This document shows, one piece after another, positions 61,946-64,000 of a stretch of 64,000 nucleotides of DNA (positions are counted from its first letter, which is position 1; every line of letters begins with the position of its first letter). Below the pieces are notes generated by a model. The model searched no databases, was not told the DNA's origin, and saw only the letters and a program-made list of their open reading frames with translations. Source of the stretch: JAWPMT01 sp965229785 (lineage in GTDB: Bacteria > Bacteroidota > Bacteroidia > Cytophagales > Cyclobacteriaceae); NCBI GenBank assembly GCA_965229785.1, contig CBDDJS010000001.1, positions 7,750,001 through 7,814,000 on the forward strand. Reading direction: 5' to 3'. The position numbers and the translations under genes are program-made.

Positions 61946-62719
61946 ATGAACAGAATTGATAAAACATTTGAAGAAAAGGGAAGCGACCTGCTAAATGTCT
62001 ACTTCACTGCCGGTTATCCGGCGATAGGAGATACATTGCGTGTTGCGACGGCCCTTGACCAAAATGGTGCCGACTTCATTGAGATTGGTGTACCGTTTTC
62101 CGATCCAGTAGCTGACGGGCCGACCATTCAGGAGAGTTCCGAAATGGCCCTGAATAATGGAATGACTCTGGCGTTGTTGTTCGAGCAGCTGACAGATTTA
62201 AGAAAGCATGTTTCGGTGCCAGTGTTGCTGATGGGCTATATCAACCCGATTTTGCAATACGGATTTGAGCGTTTTTGTCAAAAATGCCAGGAAGTTGGCA
62301 TTGATGGCCTGATTTTACCGGACTTACCCATGTATGAGTACCAAACGCATTACAAGTCAGTTTTGGCCGAGTATGGGCTTTACAACATATTCCTGATTTC
62401 TCCTCAAACCGGAGAAGAGCGAATTCGGGAGATTGATGAGCATTCGCAAGGATTCATCTACATGGTGAGTAGTGCCGCGATAACCGGCGCCAGGTCCAAT
62501 ATTTCAGAAAATCAGGAAGCCTACTTCCAGCGGATCAATGAAATGAATCTTCAGAGAAAACTATTGATCGGATTTGGTATATCTAACCATGAGACGTACG
62601 CCAAGGCCTGTCAATATGCTAACGGAGCTATCATCGGTAGCGCATTCATTAAGCAATTGAAAGCAGACAGCTCTGAGGAAGCCATCAGCAATTTTATTAA
62701 AAACATTAAAAAAAAATAG
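61946..62719 (+). CDS. trpA: Tryptophan synthase alpha subunit
   Basis: A 257-residue TIM-barrel subunit that splits indole-3-glycerol phosphate. Catalytic Glu46 and Asp57 lie in FIEIGVPFSDPVADGPTIQ; LILPDLPMYE, YMVSSAAITGAR and IGFGISN are present. ATG at 61946 preferred over 61898, as the extra 16 residues do not belong to the family. Functional partner of TrpB. Confidence 0.96.
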   Translation: MNRIDKTFEEKGSDLLNVYFTAGYPAIGDTLRVATALDQNGADFIEIGVPFSDPVADGPTIQESSEMALNNGMTLALLFEQLTDLRKHVSVPVLLMGYINPILQYGFERFCQKCQEVGIDGLILPDLPMYEYQTHYKSVLAEYGLYNIFLISPQTGEERIREIDEHSQGFIYMVSSAAITGARSNISENQEAYFQRINEMNLQRKLLIGFGISNHETYAKACQYANGAIIGSAFIKQLKADSSEEAISNFIKNIKKK

Positions 62720-62739
62720 CCAACAGGAAGCATAAGGTT

Positions 62740-62804
62740 ATCCCTCTTGTTCATAGCAGAAAATCCCCCTTCGAAGCCGTACGCGGAAGCGGGGGTAGAG
62801 GGAT
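62740..62804. repeat. GC-rich REP-like inverted repeat between trpA and DAHP synthase
   Basis: ATCCCTCT (62740-62747) pairs with AGAGGGAT (62797-62804); CCCCC (62765-62769) pairs with GGGGG (62791-62795). It can act as a weak terminator but lacks a T run. Similar C-rich/G-rich palindromes are common between Bacteroidota genes (recollection). Confidence 0.5.
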
Positions 62805-62846
62805 GTTACTACCGCAATTTGCAAGAACCACAAAAAATAAGAACGT

Positions 62847-63857
62847 ATGATCATCCAATTCAATAACACCATCAACCCGACGACCAAACAGGACGTCATC
62901 AATCGGGTAAACGAACTCAAATACAAGACCACCGAAGTAAAGACCCAAAAAGGGGATTATCTGGTGGGCATCGGTAAAGCGGCGTTTGACGTTCGAGAAA
63001 TTGGCCACTTGCCAGGGATCGAAGACATCCACATCGTCAGCGACGATTACAAGCTCGTATCCCGCAAATGGAAGGTAGATCGTACCGTCATTGATCTGGG
63101 AGACGATGTGAAAATTGGTGGGGGTCACTTCGGCTTGATGGCTGGTCCTTGCAGCATCGAAGGGGAAGAAAACATTCAGAAGACCATCGATCACCTTAAA
63201 GCCAATGGCATCACCTGCATGCGCGGTGGCGTCTACAAGCCCAGAAGCTCGCCGTACTCGTTTCGTGGTTTAGGGATCGAAGGATTGAAAACCTGGTACA
63301 AACTCGCCAGAGAAGCCGGTATTAAGATCGTAACAGAAGTAATGCAGGTTTCTCAAATCGAGGAAATGTACGATTACGTGGATATCTACCAGGTAGGGGC
63401 GAGAAATACTCAGAACTTTAACCTGCTGGATGAACTTGGTAGAGTTGACAAAGCCGTGATGATCAAGCGGGGTATATCAGGTACCATCGATGAGTTATTG
63501 TACAGTGCAGAGTACGTATTCTCCGCAGGAAATGAAAACCTGCTCCTATGTGAAAGAGGTATCCGCACTTACGAGAAAGCGTCTAGAAATACTTTCGACA
63601 TTAACGCCATTCCGATACTGAAGGACAAAACCCACCTGCCGGTGATTGCTGATCCTTCACACGGCATAGGAATCAGAGCCCATGTCGAACCAGTGGCATT
63701 AGCCTCTGTAATGGCCGGGGCTGATGGAGTGATCTTCGAAACCCACAACATTCCCGAAGAAGCCTTCTCCGACGGTCAACAAACCCTCAATTATACCGAA
63801 AGCACCAAACTGATACGCAAGATCAGAAAGCTACTGGAAGTGAAGGATGAGATGTAA
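62847..63857 (+). CDS. DAHP synthase (3-deoxy-7-phosphoheptulonate synthase), type I-beta
   Basis: A 336-residue enzyme joining phosphoenolpyruvate and erythrose 4-phosphate, the first shikimate step. An N-terminal ferredoxin-like domain of about 70 residues (feedback-type regulator) precedes the barrel, which shows GPCSIEG (metal Cys), RGGVYKPRSSPYSFRGLG, VGARNTQNFNLL, MIKRG, DPSHGIG (metal His) and FETH...LSDGQQ-like end. Its place at the end of the trp operon ties chorismate supply to tryptophan synthesis, though the gap with a repeat may allow separate control. Confidence 0.95.
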   Translation: MIIQFNNTINPTTKQDVINRVNELKYKTTEVKTQKGDYLVGIGKAAFDVREIGHLPGIEDIHIVSDDYKLVSRKWKVDRTVIDLGDDVKIGGGHFGLMAGPCSIEGEENIQKTIDHLKANGITCMRGGVYKPRSSPYSFRGLGIEGLKTWYKLAREAGIKIVTEVMQVSQIEEMYDYVDIYQVGARNTQNFNLLDELGRVDKAVMIKRGISGTIDELLYSAEYVFSAGNENLLLCERGIRTYEKASRNTFDINAIPILKDKTHLPVIADPSHGIGIRAHVEPVALASVMAGADGVIFETHNIPEEAFSDGQQTLNYTESTKLIRKIRKLLEVKDEM

Positions 63858-63875
63858 TGGACCTTGTCAATCTGA

Positions 63876-63898
63876 GGCCCTCGAAGATGACGAGGGCC
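63876..63898 (+). terminator. Candidate terminator after DAHP synthase
   Basis: An 8-bp perfect stem (GGCCCTCG at 63876-63883, CGAGGGCC at 63891-63898) with a 7-base loop lies 18 bases after the stop. There is no T run after it. Nothing was recognised in the remaining 100 bases of the window. Confidence 0.55.
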
Positions 63899-64000
63899 AT
63901 ATCAACTTAAACTAAAATTAAAACCGGTATCTCTTTGCGCTTGTAAACCTTGAGAATTTTCAATCCTATAAGGTCTTTGTCCTAGAGGTATTTTAGACCT

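Overview
The window looks like chromosomal DNA from a Bacteroidota bacterium, most likely a free-living Cytophagales-type organism (inference). The signs are a type IX secretion (T9SS) cargo protein with a gliding-type C-terminal domain next to a PorP/SprF-like gene, a DUF1501 protein with a T9SS-style tail, a DUF3276 (PUR-like) gene, weak Shine-Dalgarno sites, and Bacteroidota-type promoters (TTTG, then TAnnTTTG-like). I found no rRNA, tRNA, CRISPR array, phage or transposase gene.

Layout. 1-2.9 kb: the end of an unknown gene, two overlapping TerD genes and a DUF2235 alpha/beta hydrolase. 3.1-7.6 kb: small enzyme and stress genes (VOC protein, SRPBCC/HxlR divergent pair, lipoprotein hydrolase, beta-lactamase-like hydrolase, isochorismatase-like hydrolase). 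7.6-13.2 kb: two tandem FtsX/MacB-type permeases behind a PadR regulator whose promoter region carries a perfect 19-bp inverted repeat. 13.5-18.8 kb: unknown secreted protein, glycosyltransferase, quinone oxidoreductase, DUF58 protein, DUF3276 protein and a membrane-anchored unknown. 18.9-21.3 kb: an AAA+ ATPase of the kind linked to extracellular contractile injection systems (eCIS), facing a DUF4157 protein whose reading frame is split at a run of nine A. 21.4-26.1 kb: DUF819 transporter-like protein, pgk, the Sua5-type tRNA t6A enzyme and small proteins. 26.1-32.2 kb: giant PKD-type T9SS cargo and PorP/SprF. 32.2-33.1 kb: a long non-coding gap with a possible small RNA. 33.1-43.5 kb: formylglycine-generating-enzyme-like lipoprotein, PhzF protein, beta-barrel proteins, a four-gene DUF1800/DUF1501 operon and a repeat-rich surface protein. 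43.8-55.7 kb: histidine kinases, a LytTR regulator, a MoxR/VWA pair, a small abundant-looking protein, a DUF5916 outer-membrane protein and a TerB-like protein.

55.8-63.9 kb is a complete tryptophan operon, trpE-G-D-C-F-B-A, followed by a DAHP synthase, so the first step of aromatic synthesis and all tryptophan-branch steps are together. Upstream is a clear ribosome-mediated attenuator: a 19-residue leader peptide with three consecutive Trp codons, an antiterminator pairing and a terminator ending in nine T. Three different inverted-repeat elements sit in the gaps of this operon.

The two observations most worth following are the A9 frame break in the DUF4157/eCIS-like locus (programmed slippage, a sequencing error, or a recent mutation) and the intact trp attenuator.
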